DNA from: Cryptomeria japonica
Taxonomy: Eukaryota > Streptophyta > Pinopsida > Cupressales > Cupressaceae
Assembly (NCBI RefSeq): GCF_030272615.1
Contig: NC_081405.1
Span: forward strand, 569,529,095 to 569,593,094
Reading direction: 5' to 3'
DNA: 64,000 nt
Each line of letters begins with the position of its first letter. Position 1 is the stretch's first letter. The position numbers were made by a program, and so were the translations under genes. Below the pieces are notes generated by a model. The model was not told where the DNA came from. It did no database searches and worked only from the letters and a program-made list of their open reading frames with translations. Shown here piece by piece: positions 47,142 to 57,589 of the stretch.

Positions 47142-47639
47142 AATTATGTAACACACTTAACTTATACAATGTAAGCTTATCATTTAACACTTATTGGCAA
47201 TTATTTTTATTTCTTAGAGATATTCACTTTAGCAAATCAATATGCTTACAATCAATTATATTATAGTATTGCTCTTATGTTAAAAATTTTATATATAGTT
47301 TTTTTTTTTTACACTATACATGAGATATATTTGCTAATATGCTTACACTTATCACATTGGACATTACCACTTGTACATTGTCCTTATACTTGGGGGAACA
47401 TTTAAATCACCGTATTGCCTTTAATCACTTGTTGTTTATGATAATATATTGCTATCTTATTATATACTTTTCATATGTCCATTTTTATGATGTTATTAAA
47501 TGCTTATGGAGCTTACATAATTATTTCTTTTTAATCTTCCTTGTTCTCCTTTCCTCAATTTTACTACATTACTCTATATGTAACTACTATCAAGGGGTAT
47601 AATTTTGAATAGACACATTTGAGATATGCAACTTGCTGC
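47142..47639. other. AT-rich spacer, no gene seen
   Basis: Between the LINE A tail and the next LINE fragment. Short open stretches are hydrophobic and Tyr/Leu-rich, with no recognised domain. Confidence 0.5.
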
Positions 47640-48830
47640 TCTCTACAAATTCATATTTAAGCCGCCTGTTGGGGATGTCAATTAGGAATGGGAGGACCCA
47701 TCTAGCCACTTGGATTTGCACTCTAACCTAGGAGACTATGCTTCCTTTCATGGCATAAATACAAGATCCCCAAATAATGTAGGTGCCGAGAAAAAGGATT
47801 TTCCTATCCTATTTGTTAGGTAATTGGTGAAATTTTAGAAGAGAATGTGGACTTTTAAAAGAAGAACTATTCTTTGGAGGGGTGGCCCCCACCTCTTGGA
47901 TTGATAAAGTCATTGGAAGAAACAACAATATGCATGTATTCTTTTCCCCTTCTCTGGTAATGATCTTAGAGGAGGGAATAAAGATATCCTTACCTAACTA
48001 TTTTATGGGTGAGTCTACTTTGGATATTTCTTCCTCTCTTGTAGGTAACTTCTTTATATTTAATCCAAATATGCATTTGGTTAGGCAATAAGATTCTGAT
48101 ATTTTAAATTGAAAGGTAGTGTTTTGATTAGTGTGATATTAGAATGGTTTTTCTTATTAAAGTTTTTAATAAATTACATGATAAAATTTATCTCAAAAGG
48201 TCCCTATTTCTTTGATGCGGGACATAATAATGGCCTCTCCCTTTGCACATGGAAGCAAAGGTTTGACCTAAAGTTGGATTTGGGAAGGGTGGACCTAAAT
48301 TGGATTAGATTAATAGTACTTGATTTTGAGCATTGGATCTCAAATACCTTGAAGAGCATTGCTAACTCTTTTAGTTCTCGAATAACTATTGGTAAAGTTA
48401 CCTTACAAAAGACCTGGGTTTTTTTTGCTAGACCCTGTTTTAGTGTAAAAATGAATAAACCCCTTCCCGAGTGTGTTACCTTAAACTCAAAGTTTGGGAG
48501 AAGACTTCAACCCACTATTTATGTAAATGTGGGGTTTTTTGTTTAGAACTATTTTATATTTAGCCATCTTATTGATAAATACTAAATTCCTAAAGCACAT
48601 AATAGAAAGGAAAAGATGTTCTCTCTAACCCTATTAGCCCTGTGGCTATTGAAGGCTAGTATCTCTTAGGGGCAAAACCTCCTCAATTGGTGAATACTTC
48701 ACAAGTTTCTAATACTACTCTTCATGGTTTGAATGAGGTCATTACTGAGGAAGAAGAAATTGTGAACTCTAATTTGCAACTTTAGAAGGGGGTAATTTAT
48801 AAATATAGTCTTAAAAAGATTAGAATGATT
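47640..48830 (+). pseudogene. LINE B ORF1 fragment (DUF4283-like)
   Basis: Reads SWIDKVIGRNNNMHVFFSPS, then MILEEGIKISLPNYFMGEST, LDISSSLVGNFFIF, FEHWISNTLKSIANSF and a degenerate knuckle region after NSKFGRRLQPTIYVNVGFF. This is the same kind of ORF1 as LINE A but a distinct copy covering the N-terminal half. Stops and shifts occur throughout, and no ORF2 follows, so the copy is truncated. Confidence 0.65.
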
Positions 48831-48849
48831 GTCCCTTTTATTGAATGGT

Positions 48850-49440
48850 TGAGTGGACTAGAATACTAAGAGGGGAGGTGAATCAGTATTACAACACATT
48901 AAATTTTTACTGATATTTTAACCTTAGTAATTAATTAGCATTAATCAACAAATGCAGAATAAATGAAAAATGTAATCACCATATTTTATACTAGAAACAC
49001 CAAATGTGAAAAACCATGGAGAGGGTTAACTCCCAAGATAATATAACTAGTTATATAGTGTTTACAAAAGGGTGACTCACAGCCTGATTGCAATGCGGCT
49101 CACTGCCATAATGCTCACTGCAATAGAAATAAGTGAGCTGATGAAAATTGCATCCCCAAATGCACGAGGGTAGTTCCAATGTAAGCTCAAATAACAACTC
49201 ATAGTTAGTATGGTAAGGGATATCTCCAACCTATCCACAACTATCAGCAATAGATCTGGCAAGGGATTATTGCAACACTATCTGGACTCTGTTAAATCAA
49301 CTTCTTACAAGAGATCTGATAAAGGATTACTACAACATTGTAATTGCAGTCACACTATCCATGCTACACTCTTCCACACATCGCACTTCCCTGCTCATAT
49401 GCATTCGCTTCCTTCTTATAGTCCATATATCACATACACT
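48850..49440 (-). repeat. LTR-like sequence, minus orientation
   Basis: On minus, the end reads GATTCACCTCCCCTCTTAGT, preceded by a GTTTTTCACATTTGG segment. These resemble the ends of the copia LTRs at 21490-22614 and 54472-55534 (GATTCACC...CCCCTCTCAGT and GGTTTCCAC). No partner was found. Confidence 0.4.
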
Positions 49441-49459
49441 CCCATACATCATCCATACC

Positions 49460-49917
49460 TCCATATATATATGTATATATGTATATATCTGCATATATAT
49501 ATATATACATATGTATACATGTATATATATGTATACATATATATACATGTATACATATGTATATATATATATGTATACATATGTATACATATATATAGAT
49601 GTATACATATGTATATGCATACATATATATATGTATGTATATGTATATATATACATATATTTATTTATATATATAATTGTATATACATATATACATATAT
49701 ATACATATATATGTATACACACATGTATATACATACATATATATACATATATACATATATGTATGTATATATGTCTATATACATATATACACACACATAT
49801 ATATATGTATATATATAGATGTATATATGTATATATAGATATATACACACACACATATATATACATATGTATGTATGCATATATGTATATGTATATACAT
49901 ATACATATACATATACA

Positions 49918-49948
<31 letters not shown>

Positions 49949-50050
49949 GTATATATATATACATATAAATATATATATACACATATACATATACATATAT
50001 GTATATGTATGTATATGTGTATGTATATATACACATATACACAGACACAG
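49460..50050. repeat. Alternating TA/CA/TG microsatellite, ~590 bp
   Basis: Almost uninterrupted pyrimidine-purine alternation built from TATATA, CATATA and TATGTA units, with few breaks (TCTGC, TAGATG, TTTATTTA). Both strands stay open, so long Tyr/Ile readings arise but are not genes. Length in a given assembly may be unreliable. Confidence 0.95.
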
Positions 50051-50099
50051 ACACTATCCCTTTTATGGGAACTGCTTATCAAGTCAGTACACCATTGAG

Positions 50100-51795
50100 T
50101 TAAACATAGATCCTAACTCAACAAATGGAGAATATTTAGAAGCAGATGAACAATATGCAAAGAGTCAATAACAAAAAGAGCTATACAATGGAGGACCTTC
50201 TTCCATATGCTTTTGACAGAAATTTGTACATGTCACCATTTTCCCCGTATTTTGAAACTCCAAGGTTCAACAAGTATAGAGGGAAAGGTGATCCTCAAGA
50301 TCATGCCAGGGAATTATTCACAACATGTATTGAGGTAGCCCACGAAGATACATACTTAATGAGGCTATTTTCTAAAAGTCTTCGAGGGACAATATTAGAA
50401 TGGTTTTCACACCTCCCCCCAAAAATTGCTTCATGGGGTGAACAGGTTAAGTTATTCATATCAAAATTTGCATTGAATATAGATAATCCAGTTACCTTGA
50501 TGGATTTATGTGCAACAAAGCAAAAGGAAGGAGAAACCTTTGCTACATTCTTGCGAAGATGGAGGGGCCTATACTGCAGATGTCTTACTAATATCCCTCA
50601 AGCTGAACAAGTAGACATTTTCAATGAAAACCTTGTGCCTCAAATTAAGTATCCATTGCAAATGCAGTGCTTAAGCACTTTTAAGGATATCATGGAGAAA
50701 TGCATCAAGTGTGAAAGAGGCTTATTAGAGAAAGGCATACTGAAACACCACAAAGATAATGGTCCAACAACAAATACAATCAATGAAAAGCCAAAATTTT
50801 GGCCTTGGAACAAAAATGTCACAAGTGATAGAGTTGGTGATGCCCGTTTTGTAAATAGAGTTCAACCAGTAATATCTCTACAAGGACTAGTTGATTATGC
50901 CAATAAGAATCAAACTTAGATAAATAACACCAATGCAATTCATTCAAGCAATTCAAGACCACCAAGGGTAGGTGCACCTAGAAGAAACTTTACACCCCTT
51001 TGTGAACCTATTGAATCATCACTCAAAACATTAATACAAAGTAATGCCATAACTCTACCAAAAGCTAGGCCATATGAATCGGGCCCATTCAAGCCTCCTT
51101 GGTGGAATGACAATGTTTTTTGTGAATACCACCACAATAAAGGTCACAAGACAACAAGTTGCTAAAAGCTGAAGATCCTCATACAAGGTCTCATTGATCT
51201 AGGCGACATTACTGTGGATGCCAATAAAACACCAAACACTTATCATACCATCTTCAAGGATGCTTTTGTCAAGCATGAAAAAGGAAATGGTTTTAGTTCC
51301 AATGCACAAAACAACACCACCAACTATATCACTATCGCATTTGATTATGTCATAAACACACTTAGTGCAAGAGATGAAATGGTGGCTACAATCACAATAA
51401 ATCCCAAGAGAAGAGACTATGTTGTCATCACTAGAAGATCAAAGGTCACATTACAAGGGGTTTCATCAAATCCCCCTCCAATAACTAGTGATTACAATAT
51501 GGTGGATCAGTTGAAACAAACTCTAGCTCAAATTTCATTTTTGGAGTTACTGTGCATCTCGCCAGCTCATAAATCAGTCCTTAGCAAAGCATTACAAGAT
51601 TCAGTTGCTACTAGAGATATTGATGAGACCACATTCCAGTCCATGGTTGGAAACTTGGCAGCTTCAAAAGTCGCATTCACTGAACAGGATATACCTACAG
51701 ATAGATCTATGCATGATGATCCCTTACACTTGCAAGCTTAGATTCACCGAAAGAAGGTTCAAAGAGTACTTATAGATGGTGGAGTTGGAGTAGTT
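50100..51795 (+). pseudogene. Gypsy (Tat-type) gag fragment, plus strand
   Basis: The capsid reads LLPYAFDRNLYMSPFSPYFE, NKYRGKGDPQDHARELFT, HEDTYLMRLFSKSLRGTILE, DLCATKQKEGETFATFLRRW and VDIFNENLVPQIKYPL. The zinc motif is CEYHHNKGHKTTSC (C-x2-H-x4-H-x4-C, complete), followed by a TAA. The gag/protease junction reads FLELLCISPAHKSVLSKALQ and, after a TAG for Gln, VQRVLIDGGVGV, where the protease DxG starts. The 257-codon first part is nearly intact, better kept than in the minus-strand element. It ends abruptly at the TTA microsatellite. Confidence 0.88.
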
Positions 51796-51822
51796 TATTA
51801 TTATTATTATTATTATTATTAT
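51796..51822. repeat. (TTA)n microsatellite at a breakpoint
   Basis: About nine TTA units join the gypsy protease start to the dispersed AT-rich repeat. Confidence 0.9.
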
Positions 51823-52525
51823 TTTAACAATTTATTTTAAATTTTTAAATTGTAGGTTTTTCATTTAAATAAAGAATGATTTTAACTTTTTTATGTTATA
51901 AATTTTCAATTAAAAATTTGAATGGAAACATTTCACTTTAGTGAGATAAAAGATCAAATATATCTTTAGCATAAAAGTATAAGATTTTAAATCTAGTTTT
52001 CAAATATGTAATTTATATTTATATTGAGATGATAAATATGTGTATTATGGTGAAGTTTGATTAGGATTTATAACCGTAGATAGAAAAGAATTTATATATT
52101 TGAAAACTAGATATCATAATCTATAAAGAGTCTTTTTTTTGTATTAATTTTTTAGAAAAAATATCATTAGTTGTATTGGGAAAGCCAAGTTTTCTTTTTT
52201 CAGGTTAGGTTATAAATTAAATACAAAATGACAACGCTTCTAATTAAGAAATAAAAAATCAACTATTTTAAATTAATAGTTAATCATATAGTTTTCTTTA
52301 AGAAATTATTACTTGAGTTACAAATATATTTTAATAATTAGTTTTACTAGAAGAGAAAATGGACATAGATATTATTGTGAAATATTTGTGTAGAACTATA
52401 AATTTAAACGCGTGTAAGTGAAAAATAATATTAAATTAAAAAAGTTGACATTTATGGTGCTTAAATTTTAATTTTATGTTTATTGTCATAAATGTTCAAT
52501 CCCTTTTGGAATGTTATTTTCAAAT
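51823..52525. repeat. Unnamed AT-rich dispersed repeat, copy 2
   Basis: Same-order matches to 34735-36130 but shorter, lacking one middle stretch and two of the internal tandem units. Contains ACATAGATATTATTGTGAAA near 52365. Confidence 0.7.
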
Positions 52526-52539
52526 ATCCTTGAAATTCT

Positions 52540-53478
52540 CTTTGTTCCATTTCCTCTTCTAATCTTTTCTTTGATGTAAAAAAATTCTTGAAATTCTCTA
52601 TGTTCCATTTGAAAAGTTTCTACTTGATGGATTGAACTTTGCTACAAAGGAAAAGAGTTTGGAGCCAAATAATTGCTCTTCCTTCCACCAATTCTCCATG
52701 TTATTGAAAAAATATATGTCTCTCATCCACATATTTTCAAATTTAAAGGGATAACATACTAGTTTCGTATCCCCTTTATATCATTAACTAAACTAGGAAA
52801 TGATTAGATTGAGAACATGGCGTGATAGAGGCTTTAAGACAAAAGGGAAATGTAGAAATGTCCCCTTGGAAGAAAAACCTATTCAACTTATTAGCAATAT
52901 GACTAAATCCTTGATGCCTTTTATTCCAATTATATATACCCTTTCCTCATTCAATTTCTAACAAGTAGTTTCTATTGACCCATCCCTTAAAGTTCAATTG
53001 TGATTGATTGATTCTCTATATTCCATCTATTTTATTTGCTAAATAGAGTAAAACATTGAAATCCCCAATAATAATATTGTGAGGAGAAGGATAGGCATAA
53101 AGAAAATTTTCCAGCTCCTCCCATAATTCCTTCTTTATGATGTTGGAGACTAGCCCATAAACAATCATTAATGTAAAAATTAGGTCGAAGGACAAGATTT
53201 TGATTCTCCCTCCAATCCAGTTCTTCCCATTTGCCATTTTATCAAAGGAACCCCCCTAGTTTCCAAAGAATTGCAAGCCCCCTTGAGGCTCCTTCTAATT
53301 GGACCCATGTTGATTTTTAATTATCATGTTTCTTGAGGAGAAGGTTCCTTTCATCATCGGTTAATTTAATCTCTTGTAGAAAAATGATGTCTTCTTTTGA
53401 TGCAAAGATCCAATGCTTAAGCAATCGTTACTTGTTAGGGGCATTTAAGCCCCTAACATTCCATGTTAGGAGAATCAT
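52540..53478 (-). pseudogene. LINE C endonuclease (ORF2 start, decayed)
   Basis: Minus ATG at 53478 reads MILLTWNVRGLNAPNK, the start of an APE-type LINE endonuclease, followed by LLKHWIFASKEDIIFLQEIK (QE.K motif), GLAILWKLGG, and in another frame NIIIGDFNVLLYLANKIDGI. Further left, readings such as KWNIENFKNFF suit the linker before the RT. Stops throughout. The enzyme nicks target DNA to prime reverse transcription. Confidence 0.75.
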
Positions 53479-54076
53479 GGCCCCTCCATCTTTATATCTT
53501 AGCTCCATAAGGATTTTCTACCTTTCCTCTTGCCTGATGTTATGTCACAATCTGGTTTTCTTCTATTTGCTATATTTTTAAAATACCTTCTCTCCTATTT
53601 TGTTCCTCTTCTTCCATCTCCTCTTCAAGGTTTTCAACACAAAAGAAAGCTTCCTAGTTTTATTCTTTCAATTCATCCAAATCCATACTTTGCGTAATCA
53701 CTTTTTGTTTCTCCTTAGTAGTTTCCTCATCTTCTTACTCTAGAGTTTGTGAAATTATGAGGAGCTCATTTAGTGCATCGAATTCGAGGTATGTTGATTT
53801 CATGTTATTCTCTCCTTTGTCTTGAATGCCCCCAACTTCTTCAACTTTTTATTTTTCTTTCTTGCTCTATTTGATCCTCCTTTTGAATATACTCATGAGA
53901 AAATTTCTTGATTTTCTCTTTTCTTTCCTTTTTGTTTCCTCCATTGTTTAAATTATGTTGGTTAAGCTCTTCTCACTTAACTACCATTATTCTATCCATT
54001 TCCTTTTCAAATGGCTTCAACTTCATTTTTAAGAAAGGTAAGCTCTTCCTCACTTAATTTGTGAGCGACCTTGCTG
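53479..54076 (-). pseudogene. LINE C ORF1 C-terminal part, left of insertion
   Basis: Low-complexity Lys/Glu-rich readings (KLSEEELTFLKNEVEA near 54050, KGKKRENQEIF) with stops. Charged tails of this kind end ORF1 in this LINE group. It continues the fragment at 56254-56448. Confidence 0.5.
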
Positions 54077-54081
54077 ATCTC
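54077..54081. repeat. Left target duplication ATCTC
   Basis: Identical to 56249-56253. Confidence 0.75.
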
Positions 54082-54471
54082 TGTTAGATTCAATGATAGT
54101 CATCAACCACCACCGATAGAAACTTAGATAGTTGATGATTGTCATCAACCGGCAGAATTAAAAAGACAAATCTTTATTCCAGTATTGGATGAGGAAGCTA
54201 CTTCTTAGAGGGAGTAGTTGGTATTTTGTATAAAATTCATTTTTGTAGCTTTGGCATTTGATGTCAAAGGGGGAGAGATATCTATGGAAAAAAAAATTAT
54301 CTTTTTTAGGAGAGTTTGGTATTGAAAATAAATCCTTGGATAAACTCATGTTGCTCCCAGGGGGAGAGATTGTTGTTTAGGAGATTGTTAGTTTTTGGTA
54401 TTTGGCATTTCTATTTTGGCACTTTGATGGTTTTTCCATCTTGTGTTGCCATCAATGCCAAAAGGGGAGAT

Positions 54472-55534
54472 TTTTAGTATTTTGGTATGGTTTTGTCATT
54501 GATGTCAACACCTACTGAAAACAAGCACTTTGGAGATCCAGCAACATTCATCGGCAAGCAAGTAACTATTGCAACAGTTACTAGTATATGGTTCACCAGC
54601 AAGATATAATGTTCACCAGTACCTGGAATGATATGGAAGACACTTGGTAATGTCGAAGACATCGCGTGGACACTTTGTTTTGAAGAATTAATCATTGGTA
54701 TATTCATATTTGCATATTTGCTTTTACCGGCAAATAGGTCTAGGTTATCTAGGGTTACACCGACAGGTTTATCTTTTCCAGATCAGCATGGCATGCTATG
54801 GAGATGATTTATTATTGATGTAAATGCATTAAGTCAACGTGTTTAATCGGTTATTGCATCGCATATTATATTGTATGTAAAATGATTTTATTGTAATATC
54901 TTGTAGAGCCGACCTACTAAAATTGGTCTTAGGTTATGATATAAATGTAAGATCTTATTTGTAAGATCAAGTGTGGAATGCAAAAAATAATTGAGTGAAG
55001 GTATATGCGAGATTAAGCAGAGGAATACACGAAGACATCATTTGAAGGTGAAGCTAGGTTTTTGTATAAGCATATCAGCATTACACTAGTATTGAATCCA
55101 ACATATGAAGAAGCTATTTTGTGCAGTACATTCTTATTGGATTTAACCATCCAACTATAGTCAGTGTGACTCCCATTTTGTGATTGAGCAGTGAGCTCTA
55201 GGCTGTTGGCCTTTATGCATGTGTAGACCCCATTTATGTACACTTACTATCTGCAGTAGTATCATCTGATTGTGGGTAAGGTTTCCCACTGTGGTTTTTC
55301 CCCTTACAAGGTTTCCACGTACAAATATTGGTGTTATGTGTTGTGGATGACTTTATTTTTATGTTTTATGCATTAATCTTTACCGGTATAGCAATTTACT
55401 GTTAACACTGTCTATCGACATACTTAACTGGTTTACCGGTATTAAGCATTAAGTTGGTTAATTGGTTTTTGGCTTGAATTTATTAGACAACCGATTCACC
55501 CCCCCCCCCTCTCAGTTGTCTCTGGGACCTAACA
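54472..55534 (+). repeat. Copia A-family LTR (plus)
   Basis: Aligns to 21490-22614 along its length: TGTCATTGATGTCAACACCT near the start, AGAGCCGACCTACTA, GATTTAACCATCCAACTATA, and the end GGGACCTAACA. The first base pair of the TG is lost. A C run lies at 55499-55510. Confidence 0.8.
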
Positions 55535-56248
55535 AGCAGAATATTTAAACTTATTAATAACTTTGCATCCCAAAACAATGTATTGGTGAATAAGAATTAA
55601 TGCAGAAAATAAGAATAACAGAGACAGCATAGAGAACACACCATAACATAAGATATTTAATGAGGAAACACGGCGTGGGAAAAACCTCAGTGGGATTTGT
55701 GACCCACAATATTTACTCACTGGCCAATGAATAAATACTACTTACAATGAGGGGCCTGCACATGCAAGGAGGCCAACTGCCTAGAGCTCACTGGTCAATC
55801 ACAAAATAGATTATCAAAATCCAATACAATGTACTACTCAAAACAACATCTCATATGCCAGGTTCAGTACCAGTTTAAGCTCAGACAATAACCAAAACCT
55901 TCGCTGTCAACTATATCACTTTATACAAAATTTGTCTTATACTTCTCATCCATCCATACCTATCTATCTATAAAATGACCTATAAGATCTCATACATATA
56001 TGAGTCTTTTACAATGTACCATGTCAGCTTACAAAAGATATTTATATTAAAATACAATAAACAAAAATTTATTCCATGTCGGCCTGACTATCGGTATGCA
56101 TTGTTGCCGATGCCAGTGAAGTGCTTGGCGGCGTATGTAGAAGTCTATTGCCAGTGCCGGTGTCTATCGGTTGGTTGCCAGATGATTGCCAGTTGGTTGC
56201 CATCAATGAAAAAATCAACTATTCTCATACGAGTGTAGAATGCCAACA
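55535..56248 (-). repeat. Related LTR, minus orientation, truncated
   Basis: On minus: TGTTGGCATT start, then CCAGTGAGCTCTAGGCAGTT and GGTTTTTCCCACGCCGTG, parallel to GAGCTCTAGGCTGTTGG and GTGGTTTTTCCCC in the plus LTR. Its U5 end abuts the plus LTR without a CA end, so it is truncated. Confidence 0.65.
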
Positions 56249-56253
56249 ATCTC
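56249..56253. repeat. Right target duplication ATCTC
   Basis: Identical to 54077-54081. LINE C ORF1 resumes after it. Confidence 0.75.
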
Positions 56254-56448
56254 TGTTTGGTTCTTATTTATGGTATTGAGCATTTTATCTTTCCCTAGAT
56301 CAGATTCCATTGTTTCCATTTCTATCCATTCTCCTTCTTCTAGATCCAAGTTCCCAGGGTTAGATTGCAAATTTTGATTTCCCTCTATGCTTTCTCTTTG
56401 TAGGTATGGCGAGAGAACCATCTCTAAATGTTTCCTTGATGTCTTCAC
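56254..56448 (-). pseudogene. LINE C ORF1 fragment, right of insertion
   Basis: Minus frame reads LQSNPGNLDLEEGEWIEME and then DKMLNTINKNQTEI before the insertion. The EEGEW-type acidic segment occurs near the end of LINE ORF1 proteins of this group. Too short for a domain call alone; the assignment rests on continuity with the left part. Confidence 0.55.
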
Positions 56449-57589
56449 TGTTCTTTAAATGATAATAAAATTAAGTAATAATTATGATTAAAACTATTTA
56501 ATAGTTTATTTAATTAAGTACTAAAAAACCAATAGCAGTCACTACCTCATAGTTATTTAATTTTTTTTTTGCGTAAAAATTATGTTAATTACATTGAAGG
56601 TGTCTCTATATATGAAATGAACAAGTTAATTTTTCAAAATCAATGATTGAAATTATATCATCCGCCAAATTTCCATACTCTTCGTTGTTGACAAATTTCG
56701 TAGAAGCCTCACAAAAAAGTGCAGTGTAGAATGTACTTGATGGAAATTTGTACGTAACCTAATGGAATGACCGAAGCTATTATGGCTCCAAAATGGACCT
56801 TTCGTACAGCATGATAGTGACGTGTTAGTCAATCGAAATCTTTTATTGCAAAATCAACGGTGTAAAACACAGGACTAACATGCGTGTTAGTGAATCCATA
56901 CTACCGTTTTGAAGCCAAAATAGACGCATCCTAATAGAATGTGGCTCTGACAGTTTTCCTGCACCAATCCGGCCCCACACTTCATTTCCAATTAAACATA
57001 CATATTTTCAATTTTAATCTCCACTTTAATCTCCACTGTTATTTGTCTTCCCTCATATATACACCATCACATTGTCGTGGAATCCATTATCGTATGGATT
57101 TCGATGTGACCACTCCGATTTTCCAGCGAAAAAAGATTTTGGAGTTAATTTCCAGCACACAGATTTAACGTTTAGTGGTGTCAGGGCATAATGCCCACAT
57201 CTCTCAAATTTCCTTCGATACTCTATTCTCTTTGTGGAGAGTGGAACCCTGCAAGTCTTATCGTCAGATCTTCAAATCTTGAATCTGTGTGAAAATGCAT
57301 TTAATATTTTCGAGTCGCTGATTACAAGAGATTGGTTTCCATTTTTCTGATTTTAATGTTTTTCCCTTTCGTGGCAGTGTTTCATTATTTTTCCTGCAAA
57401 CATGCCCATTTATCACTTCACCAAAACATCACATCTCCTCCAAGCAATGACTAAGCATGTTTCTATTATAGAATATTGCAAGATGAATGGTAGGAAATAT
57501 TTCTATTTTTTATTTGAATATTTAATTTGTGCAATGGATTAAAGTGTGCTCTATAAGTGAAAAAAAGATGATTAGTGGATATTAGATAA
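56449..57589. other. No gene seen
   Basis: AT-rich to about 56640, then mixed composition. No domain-bearing ORF. Confidence 0.5.

Larger units (their letters stand above)
54082..56248. mobile_element. Composite copia LTR block: two related LTRs in opposite orientation
   Basis: The block starts TGTTAG and ends CCAACA, with ATCTC on both sides. From about 54130 to 55534 it matches the 3' untranslated stretch plus LTR of the Copia A family in plus orientation. From 55535 to 56248 it reads as a related LTR in minus orientation, starting TGTTGGCATT at 56248 on minus. No coding sequence. Confidence 0.7.
52540..56448 (-). mobile_element. LINE C: non-LTR element (minus), split by copia LTR block
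   Basis: Own parts are 52540-54081 and 56249-56448. ORF1 end and endonuclease start are on minus. Across the inserted block, joining the flanks at one ATCTC restores an open frame from the NKNQTEI-type reading to a LSEEELTFLKNEVEA-type reading, which shows the LINE is the host. The RT is absent, so the copy is truncated at its left end. Confidence 0.75.

Noticed and set aside
49330-50098. Long open readings on both strands rich in Tyr and Ile
   Set aside because: They are the translation of the TA/CA/TG microsatellite; both strands stay open because the repeat has no stop in those phases.
56941-57168. 75-residue ORF
   Set aside because: No domain, chance length in AT-rich DNA.
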